Assembly: GCA_964036195.1 (NCBI GenBank)
Contig: OZ038451.1
Span: 17,880,747-17,944,746 of the forward strand
DNA: 64,000 bases
Source of the DNA: Sphaerolaimus hirsutus
Lineage: Eukaryota > Nematoda > Chromadorea > Monhysterida > Sphaerolaimidae
Direction: 5' to 3'
Positions 32,842 through 44,779 of this stretch are shown piece by piece (positions within the stretch are counted from its first letter, which is position 1; each line of letters begins with the position of its first letter). The notes under the pieces were generated by a model that did no database searches, had not been told where the DNA came from, and was given only the letters and a program-made list of their open reading frames with translations. The translations under genes and the position numbers were made by a program.

Positions 32842-33660
32842 CAATGATGGGTAAGTTTTCCAGAAAGAAACACTTTTTGTGATTTGAGTTTTTCAAAAAT
32901 GAATACCTGTGATTTGAGTTTTTTTCACGAAAAAAGCCCTGTGTTTTTATTTCTGTTTTTGTTTGTTTGTAAAAACTCAAGTTTTTTTTCATAAAATGAC
33001 AGTTTTTACCCAAATACAGTGGTTCAATGCAAAAACAGTGGTTTTCTCAGTACAATTTTTTTTTTGCATGCCCAGGGACCCTGTAAGAAGTGCTTAAAAA
33101 ACTAAACAGTCATGCAAAATGTCAAATAAAATTTTTTACATTTGTCATTTTTGATGACATTTTACTTTACTGGTTTCACTTGACCAACTTATCTTTTGAC
33201 CAATTAGATTTGTAAAAAATACCTTACAAGTGACCAGGTTATGCTTTTGGCAGCTTTGGGTGATCCCACAACTCTGTGGAGTGAGCTGGTGGGTGCAATT
33301 GTCTTTGTCAATCAGTCAGCCTCAATCACAATTCCAATCATTGTCAGAATGACCAGGTGTCATTTTTTACTTAGGTTGTATTTTCTTACTTGTTATTAAA
33401 TTTGGACCCTTTGTTATCTGTTGATATGCACGTCTGCACATTTCTTTTTTTGTTCAGTTAAACACAGCACAGTATTCCTCAAATCCAATGAAAAAAACTT
33501 TTAAAAAAACGTTTCTGTGTTTCTTCCATGTTCTCCAAAAAAAACTCATTTGAGTTTTGAGTTTTTCAAATTTTTTTTGAGTTTCTGTGTTTCTGTGTAA
33601 AACAAAAACACAGAAACTCAATGAGTTTCTGTGTTCAATTTCTGTGTTTTTCCATCATTG
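32842..33660. mobile_element. hAT-like element, CAATGATGG family
   Basis: Duplication CTTGCGAT/CTTGCAAT (7 of 8; perfect CTTGCAAT in C). Ends CAATGATGGGTAAG and TTTTTCCATCATTG, with AAACTC/GAGTTTCTGTGTT low-complexity arms. Shared with C (63123-63899). Confidence 0.9.
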
Positions 33661-35200
33661 CTTGCAATATTTATATTTTGTCCATCAACATTGAAACGCA
33701 CTCTTTTACTGGGTGATGTTATGCCTTTGTTCGGCGATTTTATCAAGATCGTTCAATTAATCGAGTTATTCGAGGTTGAGTTACGTATTCAAGCTGGGGC
33801 TGTTAATGGGGGACCCCTCGAAATGGATTCGAAAATATAATAGTGTAATATTCCGTGGTATTTTTGCTCGAGCTGATATTTATATCGTGTTACTTTATTG
33901 ATGAACCTTGAGACCTTTTTGGAGATGTTTAAAAAATACCCCTGACGAAAAATTCCGCTATTCAATTCATGTCAACTTATGTCTTCCTGAATGGATAGTT
34001 TTGATCCTGAATCATTTGCTTGAAAATATTTATTTGACATAAATATTCCATAAACATTCCAATACAGGTGATAAATGTTTCACTAAAAAAATGTACATTT
34101 GACTCGTTTATATGCTAAGCCAAAACCATCTAAAGTGTCTATTCTCGACGTGTTACAACTGAATTAACCCTACACAACTACCCTACACAACTATCCCTAC
34201 CGTAACCTGCTGAATTGAACATCCAAGAAATGGGCTGTGGCCACGCAAAGCCGGCAGCCAGTAGCAGTGGGGGAAGAAACACAAATACCAAAAATGGACC
34301 CAGTTCGGAACAGAACAGACCCAATACTCAAGCTGGTTGGTGGTGGTAAATAGGGGGGTTTCAAAGGTTATTATTTGGTTGTGTAGAAACTTGAAGTAAG
34401 TTCAATCAACTACTTGCATTTACGTTTTCAATCTCAGTGCTTTACGCTTGCGAATAACTTTTGCCAGGGATCATTTTAAGGAGTAGTAGAAACCCATTGT
34501 AACACTGCAGAATAACGGTTATATTTATACACATTGACGCGTGTGCTATTTTAAATTGAAGTTTAAAATGATCCTTTACTTGTTTATCATTTCTAAATTC
34601 GCGAATGGATTCATGCGTCAATTCGCCTCATCTCGAAGTGGTAAGCCATAAGATAACGTATAAATGATAAAAAAGTGACCAGGAAAGTTTTAGCGGTAAC
34701 TTCATGTGTGTTACTTAAGTGCCTATGCAAGCTCACCTTCTAAACTGATCCTTTCCAGCTACTAGATTTTGGGACAGTGTTTTTGCATATCGTAAAATGC
34801 TGCCATTTTAAGACGATTCCAGGGTTCCTTGATAAATATGGAACTCTGGAGATTTCAAAAACATCATCATTTTATTCAAAAACATTTCCCAAATATTTCG
34901 TTTTCACAAATAATCACTTTACAACGTTAACTTACCTAAGTTTCAAAACAACTTTGTTGTCATTTTTCTTGACTAGGAATTAAATCCGAAAATTTGCAAC
35001 TGCGCAGTACACAAAAGTTATATTGTGATTATTATATTTAGCTATTGTATCAACTGAATACTACTGAATACTGTAAATACTTGATTAGCTATGCTCGGTT
35101 TTAGGATACATCTGTTTTCGTTTGATTCCTAACATTACATACCTAGGTAGCTTAGAAAGCTGGATTCAAGTGAAATGATCAATGTGTGTAAATAGAAATA
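33661..35200. other. Longest repeat-poor stretch of contig B
   Basis: The first 100 bases match the window end of contig C; beyond that no partner is in view. Apart from the frame at 34230 no feature was recognised. Its lack of transposons makes it the best candidate for genic territory here. Confidence 0.5.
34230..34349 (+). CDS. Probable first coding exon or micro-ORF, MGCG N-terminus
   Basis: ATG at 34230 in a strong start context (G at -3, G at +4), eight codons after an in-frame TAA at 34203. The frame begins MGCGHAKPAASSSGGRN, continues with polar Ser/Asn/Pro-rich sequence and ends in TAA at 34347 after Gly-Trp-Trp-Trp. MGCG at the extreme N-terminus is the type of signal that is myristoylated on Gly2 and palmitoylated on Cys3, anchoring small proteins to the inner membrane face. 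GTAAAT at 34346 could be a splice donor, so the exon may end at 34345 and continue elsewhere. No downstream exon was recognised and no specific family is claimed. Confidence 0.45.
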   Translation: MGCGHAKPAASSSGGRNTNTKNGPSSEQNRPNTQAGWWW

Positions 35201-35321
35201 CCGTATTTATTCGAAATACCCCCTCGAAATACTTCCCCTCGCAATACCCTCCTCGTTTAACCCCCCTCAGAATTGGCACTCTGAAAAAATGAACCCTGGG
35301 GGTTATTCTGAGGAAATACGG
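35201..35321. mobile_element. Short TA-target CCGTATTT-family element
   Basis: 121 bp with TA flanks; CCGTATTTATTCGAAATACC to TTCTGAGGAAATACGG. Almost nothing but the two ends, the shortest member seen. Confidence 0.9.
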
Positions 35322-35774
35322 TATGTCACGTACCTCTACCTATTTATTCATAGAACGGTGTGCGTAGATAAGAATAAGTGTCTTGTCCTAAAGACATGCT
35401 GCGCTAAGTTTTTTATTTGTCTTTCCTTAAATGGTAGCCATGAAAAATGTGAACACATAAAAATACATCTGTTTCAATTTCTGACGAAATCTGACGATGT
35501 GTCTAAAAAAAGAAAAATCGCATCCCGTCTGGCTGGACGTTTTGTTTCCTTTTGTTTGAATAAACTGAAATCCGCTTCAATATTTATATATTTTCTTTGT
35601 TGTTTTCTTTAAAAAATAACCTTGCCTGAATATTTTGTTTTAATTTTTTGTGCTAATATTCAACTTATTGTAGGGTGCTGTGGCGTTTCTGGGATACTGG
35701 CAAAATGTGACACTGAGGTCAAAAAACTATTGAAACTATCAATATCACTAGTCGTGGTACGTAAAAAATATCTA
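35322..35774. other. Unassigned AT-rich sequence
   Basis: A 107-codon frame at 35289-35612 starts inside the preceding transposon and has no supporting feature. Nothing else recognised. Confidence 0.4.
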
Positions 35775-36022
35775 CCGTATTTCCTCGAAATACCCCCCGG
35801 GGGGTGATTGTTTCATAGTGGTCCCGAGAGGGGGGGGGGGGGTCAAACGAGGGGGGGGGGGGTATTTCGAGGGGGGGGGGGTTATTATTTCACAAGAAAA
35901 TTTTTGAAAACCAAGTACGAAATTGTCGTCTGAAACGTACGCAGACGTCGAAAAATGCAACAAAAACCGCCATTTATAAGGTTCTGTAGACTTATATTAG
36001 TATGTAGATAGTATGTACACTG
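35775..36022. mobile_element. CCGTATTT-family element cut by gap
   Basis: TA then CCGTATTTCCTCGAAATACC with three long G runs, then interior matching 16380-16520. Contig B ends inside it. Confidence 0.88.
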
Positions 36023-36222
36023 NNNNNNNNNNNNNNNNNNNNNNNNNNNNNNNNNNNNNNNNNNNNNNNNNNNNNNNNNNNNNNNNNNNNNNNNNNNNNN
36101 NNNNNNNNNNNNNNNNNNNNNNNNNNNNNNNNNNNNNNNNNNNNNNNNNNNNNNNNNNNNNNNNNNNNNNNNNNNNNNNNNNNNNNNNNNNNNNNNNNNN
36201 NNNNNNNNNNNNNNNNNNNNNN
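36023..36222. other. Assembly gap of exactly 200 N
   Basis: Second placeholder gap. Left of it is a truncated CCGTATTT-family element; right of it is the middle of a palindromic element. Both flanks are repeats. Confidence 0.95.
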
Positions 36223-37326
36223 ACTAAAGCATGGGTCACTGCATATAAAGTTAACCATTTTCTAAAAACTGCCCAAGTGTCCCAAAACAAGTTCATCACC
36301 CAACTGCATTGAAAAAATGTTGCAACAACATACCTAATATAAACATGAATCAGGTTGGAACACTATTTCAGCCAAAAAAAAATTTTTTCAGTAGGGCACC
36401 CACCCTGTCCCATAAACAGCTGACTGAAAATTTCAATTTAAACCAATTTTTTGTATCACACTTAAAAAGTTGGTTTACAAAGTTCACTAGGGGAGGGTCT
36501 AAGGTTCAAAGTTATGTAAACAACATAACCTCTAAAATGCTTCCATAAGGAAATTTACTTGGGGTGAATTCTATGATGTCAAAATGATGTCATTTCAGGA
36601 AGAAAATTTGACAAAATTTTCACTTTTTCATTCACCCCAAATAAATTTCCTTATTGAAGCATTTTAGAGGTTATGTTGTTTACATAACTTTGAACCTTAG
36701 ACCCTCCCCTAGTTAACTTTGTAAACCAACTTTTTAAGTGTGATACAAAAAATTGGTTTAAAGTGAAATTTTCAATCTGCTGTTTTTGGGACAGGGTGGG
36801 TGCCCTACTGAAAAAATTTTAATGAGCAGAACTAGGGTTCATATCTGATTCAATTTTATATCAGGTATGTTCTCACAACATTTTTTATAATGCAGTTGGG
36901 TGGCGAACTTGTTTGGGACACTTGGGTTGTTCTTAAAAAAATTATCAAATTTATATGCAGTGACCCATACTTTAGTGGGTCGTCGGCAGCCGCCCCACTG
37001 GTGTATTGTGAGGGGGGTTGTTGGCAAAACATCCCCCAAATTTCAGCTTTCTACCGCCCTCACAGCTGGAGATATAGCTTTCAAAGTGTAGCTAATCAAG
37101 TGGGTGGTGAACTTGCTTGGGACACCAAAAACGCCACAAATTTTTTTTGCATATAGGGCGACCCACCCTGTAGTGAGTCGCCGCACCTCCCCCCATTGTT
37201 GGGGAGTAAGGGGGTCTTACAACTTAATATATACAAAGTTTCAGCCTTATAACACCCCCATGGACGGAGATATTGCATTCGAAGTGAAATAAAAAAATGG
37301 GTGGTGAACTTGTCCGGGAAGGTGTT
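36223..37326. mobile_element. Palindromic AACACCTTCC element, remainder cut by gap
   Basis: Begins at the base equivalent to 3453 of the intact copy and runs through the centre and whole right arm to GGTGTT before TA 37327-37328. With 9439-9730 it would make one element lacking only about 56 bases. Confidence 0.87.
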
Positions 37327-38202
37327 TATATACTTGACTGACATATCACAACTTATTATTACATGATACCATGCAGGAATAGAAGCAATGGCACTAAAAA
37401 TGCCACAATACCAATGAAAACAACCACCAATGGCAATTTGCATGCGGAATTGCGCGCTCGCGCGCGAAAAAATTGCAAAATAAACTCGGGTTACTTTATG
37501 CCAGTCAATTCTGCTGACCGTACCCGTGCATGATGTCATTATGCTGGAATTCAGCCAAGAATAAAGGATGTAAAATATATTAAGCGATAAAATGTGCAAT
37601 CTAAATTGCGCAATCGTCGCACGTTCTAAAGTCAGCGAACATTTCGCTATACAATTTTGTTCTGTGTAGGTACGACTGATTATGCATTGATTTCGACTTT
37701 GGACGGATATATTCCATTCAGTTATTGGTGGAATTTATTCCGTCCAACCTGTTAATGCGAGATCGGTGGATATTTTAACCTTTGGAACAGTGCCAAAAAT
37801 GTGTGTGGCGTGTGTTTGTGACGGTTCCGGTATTGCGTCGGGCTGTTTCATTGCAAAAAATTGTACAGTGAAATGTAAATAGGCAGGCTTAATAATTTCT
37901 GACCGTTAAAAATACATATATCTACAAAAATAACTTATTTTGAAGGTGAAAAAGGGAAAATAATATGATTTATTTACAAAAATTGATAATTTTGGGAGAA
38001 AATTGATGCAAAATCGCAAAAAAAAATTGCTTTAGATAGATAGTTGGCCGATTTGGCCACAAATTCTGTATTTCTGTAGCTACAAAATTTGCTTTATCAA
38101 TAGAAGGAGGGAGGGTGGGGGGGGGGGGGGTTCGCTGCAGCAAAGAGTGAAACAAGAAATGCAGGGAAATGGAACTCCGCAATAAACTTCAAACGTTTCC
38201 GT

Positions 38203-38734
38203 CAGGGGTCTCGAATCGGGGGGGGGGGTTGGGGGGGGGGGTTACCCCCCCCCCCCCAAACCGCCCAGCTATCTATCTATCCCGGAGGCCGCTCAGCTAT
38301 CTATCTATCCCGGAGGCAAAATTTTGGGCTACTACCCCCTAAACCCCCCCCAAATCGCCCAGCTATCTACCTATCTGGAGCGATTTTTCAGAAACTATAC
38401 CCTAATTTTCGCTCAAAATCGCTATTTTTCATACCTATATATAGATTTTCACCTCCAAAATCACTGGTTCATGCGTCTAACTGCCTATTTTCAGCTATTT
38501 TAAGTACTATATGCTCTTGTATACCCATTTTGAGCTATTTTACACCTACTTTTAGCGATTTTTCTCCCTATTCTTCCTTCTATGCCCCGAAAAAGCCTAT
38601 ATATCGAACCACCACAACCCCCCCCCAAACCCCCCCCAACCCCCCCCAGAAAATTTTTCAGCTATCTATCCCTCCGGAGGAGCGATTTGCTATCTATCCA
38701 ACCACTCGGAGGGTCAAAATTCAAGATACCCCTG
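38203..38734. mobile_element. hAT-like element, CAGGGGTCTC family
   Basis: Perfect duplication GTTTCCGT at 38195-38202 and 38735-38742. Ends CAGGGGTCTCGAAT and TTCAAGATACCCCTG, with CAGCTATCTATCTATCCC units inside. Confidence 0.93.
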
Positions 38735-39022
38735 GTTTCCGTGATAAAGGTCCCACACATGCTGGTTGACATCGACACCAAATGCCAACTGGTTCCGATC
38801 CAGATTCAGAACTTGCGGACGAGCCGATGAACGACGTTCAAACACAAGGTTTGAGTTGGGATAGGAACCAGTTGACATTTGGTGTCAATGTCAAGTGGGG
38901 CCAAATTGGGACACATTTTCTCCTACATGGGGTATTGCGTATCAGTGGATATGTTCCTGCAGATGCACTCAATTTTTGTGCCTGTAATAATAATGACTAC
39001 CAAGATGCAGGAAACCGGAAGG

Positions 39023-39541
39023 GGTGGGGGGTTACCCCCCAAACCACCCAGCTATCCAGGGGTCTCGAATGAGGGGGGGTTGGGTTCCCCTCCCCCAAAC
39101 CACCCAGCTATCTATTTATCTTGGAGGCAAAATTTTGGGCTACTACCCCCTAACCCCCCACCCCCCCACCCAAATCGCCCAGCTATCTACCTATCTGGAG
39201 CGATTTTTGAGAAACTGTACCCCCATTTTTGCTCAAAATCGCTATTTTTCATACCTTTATATAGATTTTCACCTACAAAATCGTTAGTTCATGTGTCTAA
39301 CTGCCTATTTTCAGCTATTTTAGTACTATATGCTCTTGTATACCTATTTCGAGCTAGTTTACACCTACTTTTAGCGATTTTTCTTCCTTTTCTTCCTTCT
39401 ACGCCCCGAAAAAGCCTATATATCGAACCACCACAACCCCCCCAACCCACCCCAGAAAATTTTTTCAGCTATCTATCCCTCCGGAGGAGCGATTTGCTAT
39501 CTATCCAACCACTCGGAGGGTCGAAATTCAAGATACCCCTG
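39023..39541. mobile_element. CAGGGGTCTC-family element with an extra partial left end
   Basis: 39057-39541 runs CAGGGGTCTCGAATGAG to GATACCCCTG. It is preceded directly by a 34-base piece of the same family (GGGGGGTTACCCCCC...CAGCTATC), and no target duplication is visible. This suggests local rearrangement or a copy inserted into a remnant. Very similar to 38203-38734. Confidence 0.75.
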
Positions 39542-40730
39542 GCGGTCCCTCTACTGAACCCACTCGGCTGTTCTGGCAGATAAGACATTTATTTCTGAGT
39601 ACACTCGTTCAGCAGTTCATGAATTTTCGTTTGTTGCAGTTTCCACACTCAAATCATGCTTCCAGATCTGATGCATATGAATTGAATTCGAACTGAATTC
39701 GTCAATGTTTCAGGATATTGGCACGATGCCAAAATATGAATGGATACGATGGTTGAGCACAGTGGGTCAGCGATTCCCGATACGCTAACAACCATGAGAA
39801 CCATGCATTTTTTTATGTAAACTCAAAAATCACTCAAAAATTAATTCTAAACATGTAAACTCAGTAAAATCAAATCAACCAAGCAAATCATAACCCAAAT
39901 TTGTACTCACCATCATTTTTGTTGTTGCATTCCGACGGAAGGTGCAAATTCGAGAGAAATAATTTCGTTTTTCGCTATAATGGCTATTTTTACTCCCAAA
40001 AAAGCAAAAATGGGACAGTGAACATGCTTAGATGTCGCATTTGAGCGTTTTCAGGATTTAAAACCAATTTTAACCCAATAAAAATGAGGGTTATGATTAT
40101 ATGTTAGAAATTGTCAGTAAATTATTAATTTGCAATAATGTTAAGTCAATTTTATATTCTCCACTAAGTGATATGAATGTTGTGGCTTGCGGCAATGAGT
40201 TACCCCGGATAGACCGGCAGAATTTTTTCTATTTTTATTTCTATTTTTATTTTAATCGGCAGTCGGAACTTATGTTCCGCCTCAGTCGACGCTCAGCGAA
40301 GGGAAACATAAGTCAAACAAAACTGATTCGTTTCATGTAAGTCGAGTTTACCTAGTGCATAGGTACAAAAAATTATGCCTGCTAGCGCTGGGACCCTTGC
40401 GCTTTTTTTTAAAAAAAGCGGCGTTTTTTTAGAAAAAAGCGCTTGAAAAAAAGCGCTGGCCATCCCTAAGTGAACGTTTACCATGTAAAACACAGCTTTG
40501 ATATCCCTAACAATAGATTGTGTCCCACCATTTCCAGTGTGTATTTACAAAATGTATCAGATGTTATCTTTGATGGATGGTCGTAACTCGTGGCCTGCGA
40601 ACTGCAATGCTTGTGCCTGTATTTTTTGTTTGCCTGAATTGATGCAACTTGTGCTTTCTCATATCTATGTGTGCATTTTTCATTGAAATTGGGATTATCG
40701 GCAATGAGATGATTGGCACGTAAATATTTA

Positions 40731-41054
40731 CCGTATTTTTTCTAATAGAAGTGCGCCTTTCTAGATTTTTCCCGCCCTTCTATTGGCAGCCGCCCGTTCT
40801 ATTTTTCGGCATTTTTTCAGCTGTTTTTTTTCTGTGATCTGTGAAGTGTATTACTTCACAGATTCATTGAGTGGCAATTCATATGGTGATTCATAGAAGT
40901 CCTTCAACTTTTGATTTTAAAAATCGCACCAAATTAAGGGATCCAGCGGCCTTTGACCCTTCTATTTCGAGACCGCCCTTCTTTTTGTCGTGGCTCCAAT
41001 AAAGCCAAATGTAACTTCAATCGGAGATCCGCCCTTCTATTAGAATAAATACGG
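40731..41054. mobile_element. TA-target element, CCGTATTTTTTCTAA subgroup
   Basis: Copy of 10469-10779 with the same flanks, slightly longer (an extra 12-13 bases near 40882). TA on both sides. Confidence 0.82.
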
Positions 41055-41056
41055 TA

Positions 41057-42307
41057 AATGTTTTTTCATCGGCTTAGTTAATATCCTAGTTAAGAGGCGT
41101 GCGACTTTGTGCGAATGTAATTACCTAGCACTTTCTCATTAGCATTATTGTGTCTCGTTCCCCATGACGCGTTTCGATAGATGTCATATAACTGACGTCA
41201 AGCCAATATTTGTCGACTTTTTCTGTGTGTATCTATCGTTTACTAATAGGTATATAAGTCTGGTGAGGGGTCTTGTAGACCTGGGGCCTCTGCGGTGGTT
41301 CATATACAGATCGTAAATCGCTCCTCCGAAAAGATAGGCAGCTGAATTTTTTTTCGTTGGGGGGAGGGGATCGCGGCGGTGCACTTAAATAAGTGGATAG
41401 TATTAAAAATACCTAAATTTTTGCATCCTGATAGATGGATAGCTGAACGATCTCTGGGATAGATAGATACATAGATAGCTGGAGCGTTTGAGGGTGACCC
41501 CCTGTTATTGTATTGGTGTAATGACTTTATGAATGTAATCTCAATAACTTATCACATGCTAGATAAATACAAAGTAGTTTCTTTTGTTAGGCTTTTTCTT
41601 ACTCTCACCCTAAAAAGTGTCAATTGACATTTGCAATGTTTTAGAGTGTCACTAAATTGTCTCATACAAAGCTTCAAATGCCCTGTTGATCCTCATTAAG
41701 CTGGGTACACTATGGAAATTTGAAACTGTTTTGAATTTTCAACGTGCCATGGTACTTTACAGTGTAGTGATGTAAATGATTGATGTAATTGATGATTGAT
41801 TGCTATGACTATAATTTAGACTTTTTAAATTAATAATGTTTAATCAGATTCAGAATAAAATACAATAGCTGGCACCCCAGACTCTGTAAAATGCCATGGA
41901 ATATATAAAATGTCATGCAAAGATTAAAAATGCCTGGTAAAAAGGAAAACTTGACATAATACAAGACTTTTTGATTTGACATGACATTTTACAGTATCTG
42001 TGAGCAGTTCTCTTCAACAATTTCTAGCACTGATTTTAGTTTAACATCATGGAACTGCAGAGCTCGTGTCATTTCTTTCCCTGGCGCTTTTCCATCACTA
42101 GTCGTGATCATTGGGCTCAGTTTTTGATTTTTACAAATAAAAAAGGTAGGTATTCACGAACAAAAAATGCAAGAAATAAGAACAAATTACGAATCAATAA
42201 TTTCATGAGCAGCTTAGTTTTGTAAATTTTATTTGTAATTTGCCTCTTTTTTAAAACGTATTGCTAAAGTGTATTTGTGTTTAGGTATCCAGAATATTTA
42301 CCTGATC
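41057..42307. other. Single-copy sequence, no gene
   Basis: Matches 10782-12431 without the 11303-11698 element; TA 41575-41576 is its empty site. An old CAGGGGTCTC remnant lies at about 41270-41500. Confidence 0.55.
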
Positions 42308-42525
42308 TGGGGTCAGTTCCGCAAGTTTAGAAGTGAGAAGTAAAATGGCAAATGCAAAGTGAAATGGCAAAAGCGAAGTGAATTGAGATGTAAAATGGCG
42401 GAAACGGAAAGAATTTACTTATTATTCTTTACTTAGCTTTTGCCAATTTACTTGCCATTTCACTTCACTTTTGCCATTTTACTTCGCTTTTGCTATTTTA
42501 CTTCTCAATTTTCGGAACTGGCTGG
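42308..42525. repeat. Foldback repeat, GTTCCGCAAGTGG family, both ends present
   Basis: From GGGGTCAGTTCCGCAAG to CGGAACTGGCTGGC; flanks ACCTGATC and ACCTGTTT are a possible decayed 8-bp duplication. B has lost the right end. Confidence 0.65.
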
Positions 42526-43162
42526 CACCTGTTTCGCGGAGTGCAAACTGTTGTGCGTGCGTGCGTCAATCGTCGCTAATGAATGATTTATTTAAAATAT
42601 TTTTCCGTGTTGATGTTGCTAGAAAATCAAGGTGTTACGATGGCGTGATGCATGATACCTAATCATTAGCTTAGCTTTGTAGTTTGTTTGCTTCTCCTCA
42701 TTTACGTACATGTCTGCCTTATTGTCAGTTTTACCTCAGTTACTGTAAGGTAGTGAATTTTGCGAAATTTACTCATGCTACATCCTGGATCCAGATTCTG
42801 CCCAAAACCTTTTTTCGTGTGGTCAATTTTATCAAACATTATGTCGCTTTTTCAATAACAAAATTCGCACCGTGGCATTTTAGCAGTACAGCTGCGATTA
42901 CAGCTCGACGTTAGATTAAAGCGTAAAATTTCACCACAAAATTACGGTATTTACATAAACGTCTCCAACTCGTCGTGGACAAAGTGCTAATCTATCTTTT
43001 AATCGTGTCCAAAACTCAACACCTACGGTCCACCTACACCTACCGTTTCCGGGGATATAGATTTTTCAATGATTGTACGTCGGAATTTTTGAAGATGTAA
43101 CATTAAATTTCGACGTAAAGTCGATGACGATGACATGAAAAGTCGGAGACCTGTACCATCAT
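42526..43162. other. Single-copy sequence with a decayed hairpin
   Basis: Matches 12640-13310. The hairpin at 43028-43140 has lost most of its right arm and gained CTACACCTAC in the left. ACCATCAT at 43155-43162 is the duplication of the next element. Confidence 0.5.
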
Positions 43163-43575
43163 TAGTGATTGAATGGCGCCATGGCGCTGGCGTTCTTCAA
43201 TGGCTCCAAAGGGCGCCAGCGCCATGGCGCTTGGCGCCCTTTTCTCTGGCGTCTGGCGCCATCATTTCAAATGGCGCCCTTGGCGCTTGGCGCCGTATTT
43301 CGCTGGCGCTATTTTGGCGCCCGGCGCCATTATTTTGGATGGCGCCAGAAAAGGCGCCGAGGTGTGGTAAAAGTAGCAGATTTGCGCTGTCGAAACTGCA
43401 ATATTTTACCTACCTATTTTAATATGTATTTACCAAATATAGGTAGTTTGTTTACTCTATGTTGCGAATATATTTTCAAAAAGAATGGCCTAATTGGCTT
43501 TTTGTTGGATACTGCATGGAGTTATCGACTTCTTTCTGGCGATTTTAAAAATATTTGTCCCAGACTTGTCATTAT

Positions 43576-43805
43576 GGGCCCACACACACTAGTTGACATC
43601 GCAAATTCGCGTCAACTCAGTGTCAATTGAATAAAACAAGAAGTTTGTAAAAAGCATCACACTTAACAGGAACAATGAAAATGAAGTGTCATGATGTAAA
43701 ATTAACTATGCTCTATCAGATAGATAAGTTGAAATCACAGTATCACTTAAATTCAGTTGACATTTAGTTGACACGAATTCAGTTGACATCCAGTGTGTGG
43801 GGGCC
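43576..43805. repeat. Small inverted-repeat element, GGGCCCACACAC ends
   Basis: GGGCCCACACACACTAG to CAGTGTGTGGGGGCC, with AGTTGACAT repeated at both sides. Related ends occur near 38748, 54147 and 60650 (GTGTGTAGGGCC). Flanking AT/TAT may be the duplication. Confidence 0.55.
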
Positions 43806-44779
43806 ATATGTGACACTTTAAAAAAGGGGCAAATGTTGTTGGAAAAATAAAAAAGGGTGAAAAGTGTACGGAACCAGTTCTAGTTTATATCATTTCCATG
43901 CTCAACCCAATTTTTGAAAACTTGGAGATATCGCCATTTGATGCCTCAAATGCTATGTTCAATGAAACGTATTGTTCAAAGGGGGTAATTTGACTCATGG
44001 TATTATAGGCTTCAATACTTAGGTAGGCTTTTTCAAGGTGAAGAAGGAAGAAAAAGGGGAAAATCGCTTAACCAACCAATTAACCTCTAGTATGGGCAGA
44101 TAGATAAATAGCTGAGTGGCCTCGGAGATCGGGTGGGCGCGCCAGCGCCATCCCTCGCTGCCGAGGGAGGGCGCAAGCGACCCACCCATAATATGGTCAG
44201 AGACAGCAAAATGCGGAAAATCGAAAATTAAAACTCAAATAACTTTAGAACGCCATTAGATACAAGGAAACCGTCTACGCCGTTGGAAAGCCCGTGTCGG
44301 AAAGTATATTGACTCCAATTCTCAAACCGATTGGTTGAACTGGAAAAAAGTTTTTCAAGAATTTCGTTCTGAGGTGCTGTTCTTGTTCTTGTTGTTGTTG
44401 TTGTTGTTGGGATGAAAAACTTCAAACTGCAATAACTTCCCTGTAACACAACCGATTTTATTGAATAATGGCTCATATGAAAGAGCTTATGATGCAATTT
44501 ATTATTTTACAAAAAATTTGTTACAGGCTCCGCCCACTTTAGGACAGTAGCGGTTTGAAATCTTAAAACATGAATAAATTTAAAATTTGAATACAAAGTA
44601 TGCAATAAAAAAAATTTGTTGATGTGCGCTGGGACAAGAGCTTTCAAATGAGCTCTTTTTCGCTAATTTTGATTGAGATTTAGAAAAGTTATTTGAGTTT
44701 GCGTGTTTTGTGTAAAATGTGCATGTGTGCTGAAAGTGCTGCTTGATTTTATACTGGGTCCAGTTTAGTTAAAAACGGA

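Larger units (their letters stand above)
9935..33760 (+). repeat. Large duplicated block, copy 1 (contig B)
   Basis: Collinear with 37324-64000. Matching anchors include 10208-10468 with 40465-40730, 11701-12431 with 41577-42307, 20696-21811 with 52363-53484, 25613-26486 with 57125-57995 and 33661-33760 with 63900-64000. Unique segments match almost base for base; the copies differ mostly by whole transposons. Copy 1 may extend past 33760, but its partner leaves the window there. Confidence 0.93.
9931..36022. other. Contig B
   Basis: Bounded by the two gaps. It starts at the target site of the palindromic element seen at 9439-9730 and 36223-37326. It ends inside a CCGTATTT-family element, so both ends lie in or at repeats, as expected where an assembler stops. 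Confidence 0.9.
37483..40348. mobile_element. TA-target element with AACTCG ends, C only
   Basis: TA on both sides; ends AACTCGGGTTAC and GTAAGTCGAGTT. Contig B has the empty site near 10088-10089 (GCAAAATACCTAGTG). The 2866 bp contain two CAGGGGTCTC hAT copies and otherwise unrecognised sequence; frames up to 234 codons cover only low-complexity hAT sequence. Confidence 0.85.
37329..40465. mobile_element. Right part of a TAGGGATGG-family element, interrupted
   Basis: 37329-37482 and 40351-40465 together equal 9935-10207 of contig B. Split at TA 37481-37482 by the element 37483-40348. Confidence 0.8.

Noticed and set aside
38879..39583. 234-codon plus-strand frame, longest in the window
   Set aside because: It reads through a CAGGGGTCTC hAT copy; the residues come from C/G homopolymers and TATC repeats. 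No domain and no start context.
44378..44410. GTT/TTG microsatellite and other simple repeats
   Set aside because: Short, ordinary slippage tracts with no further structure.
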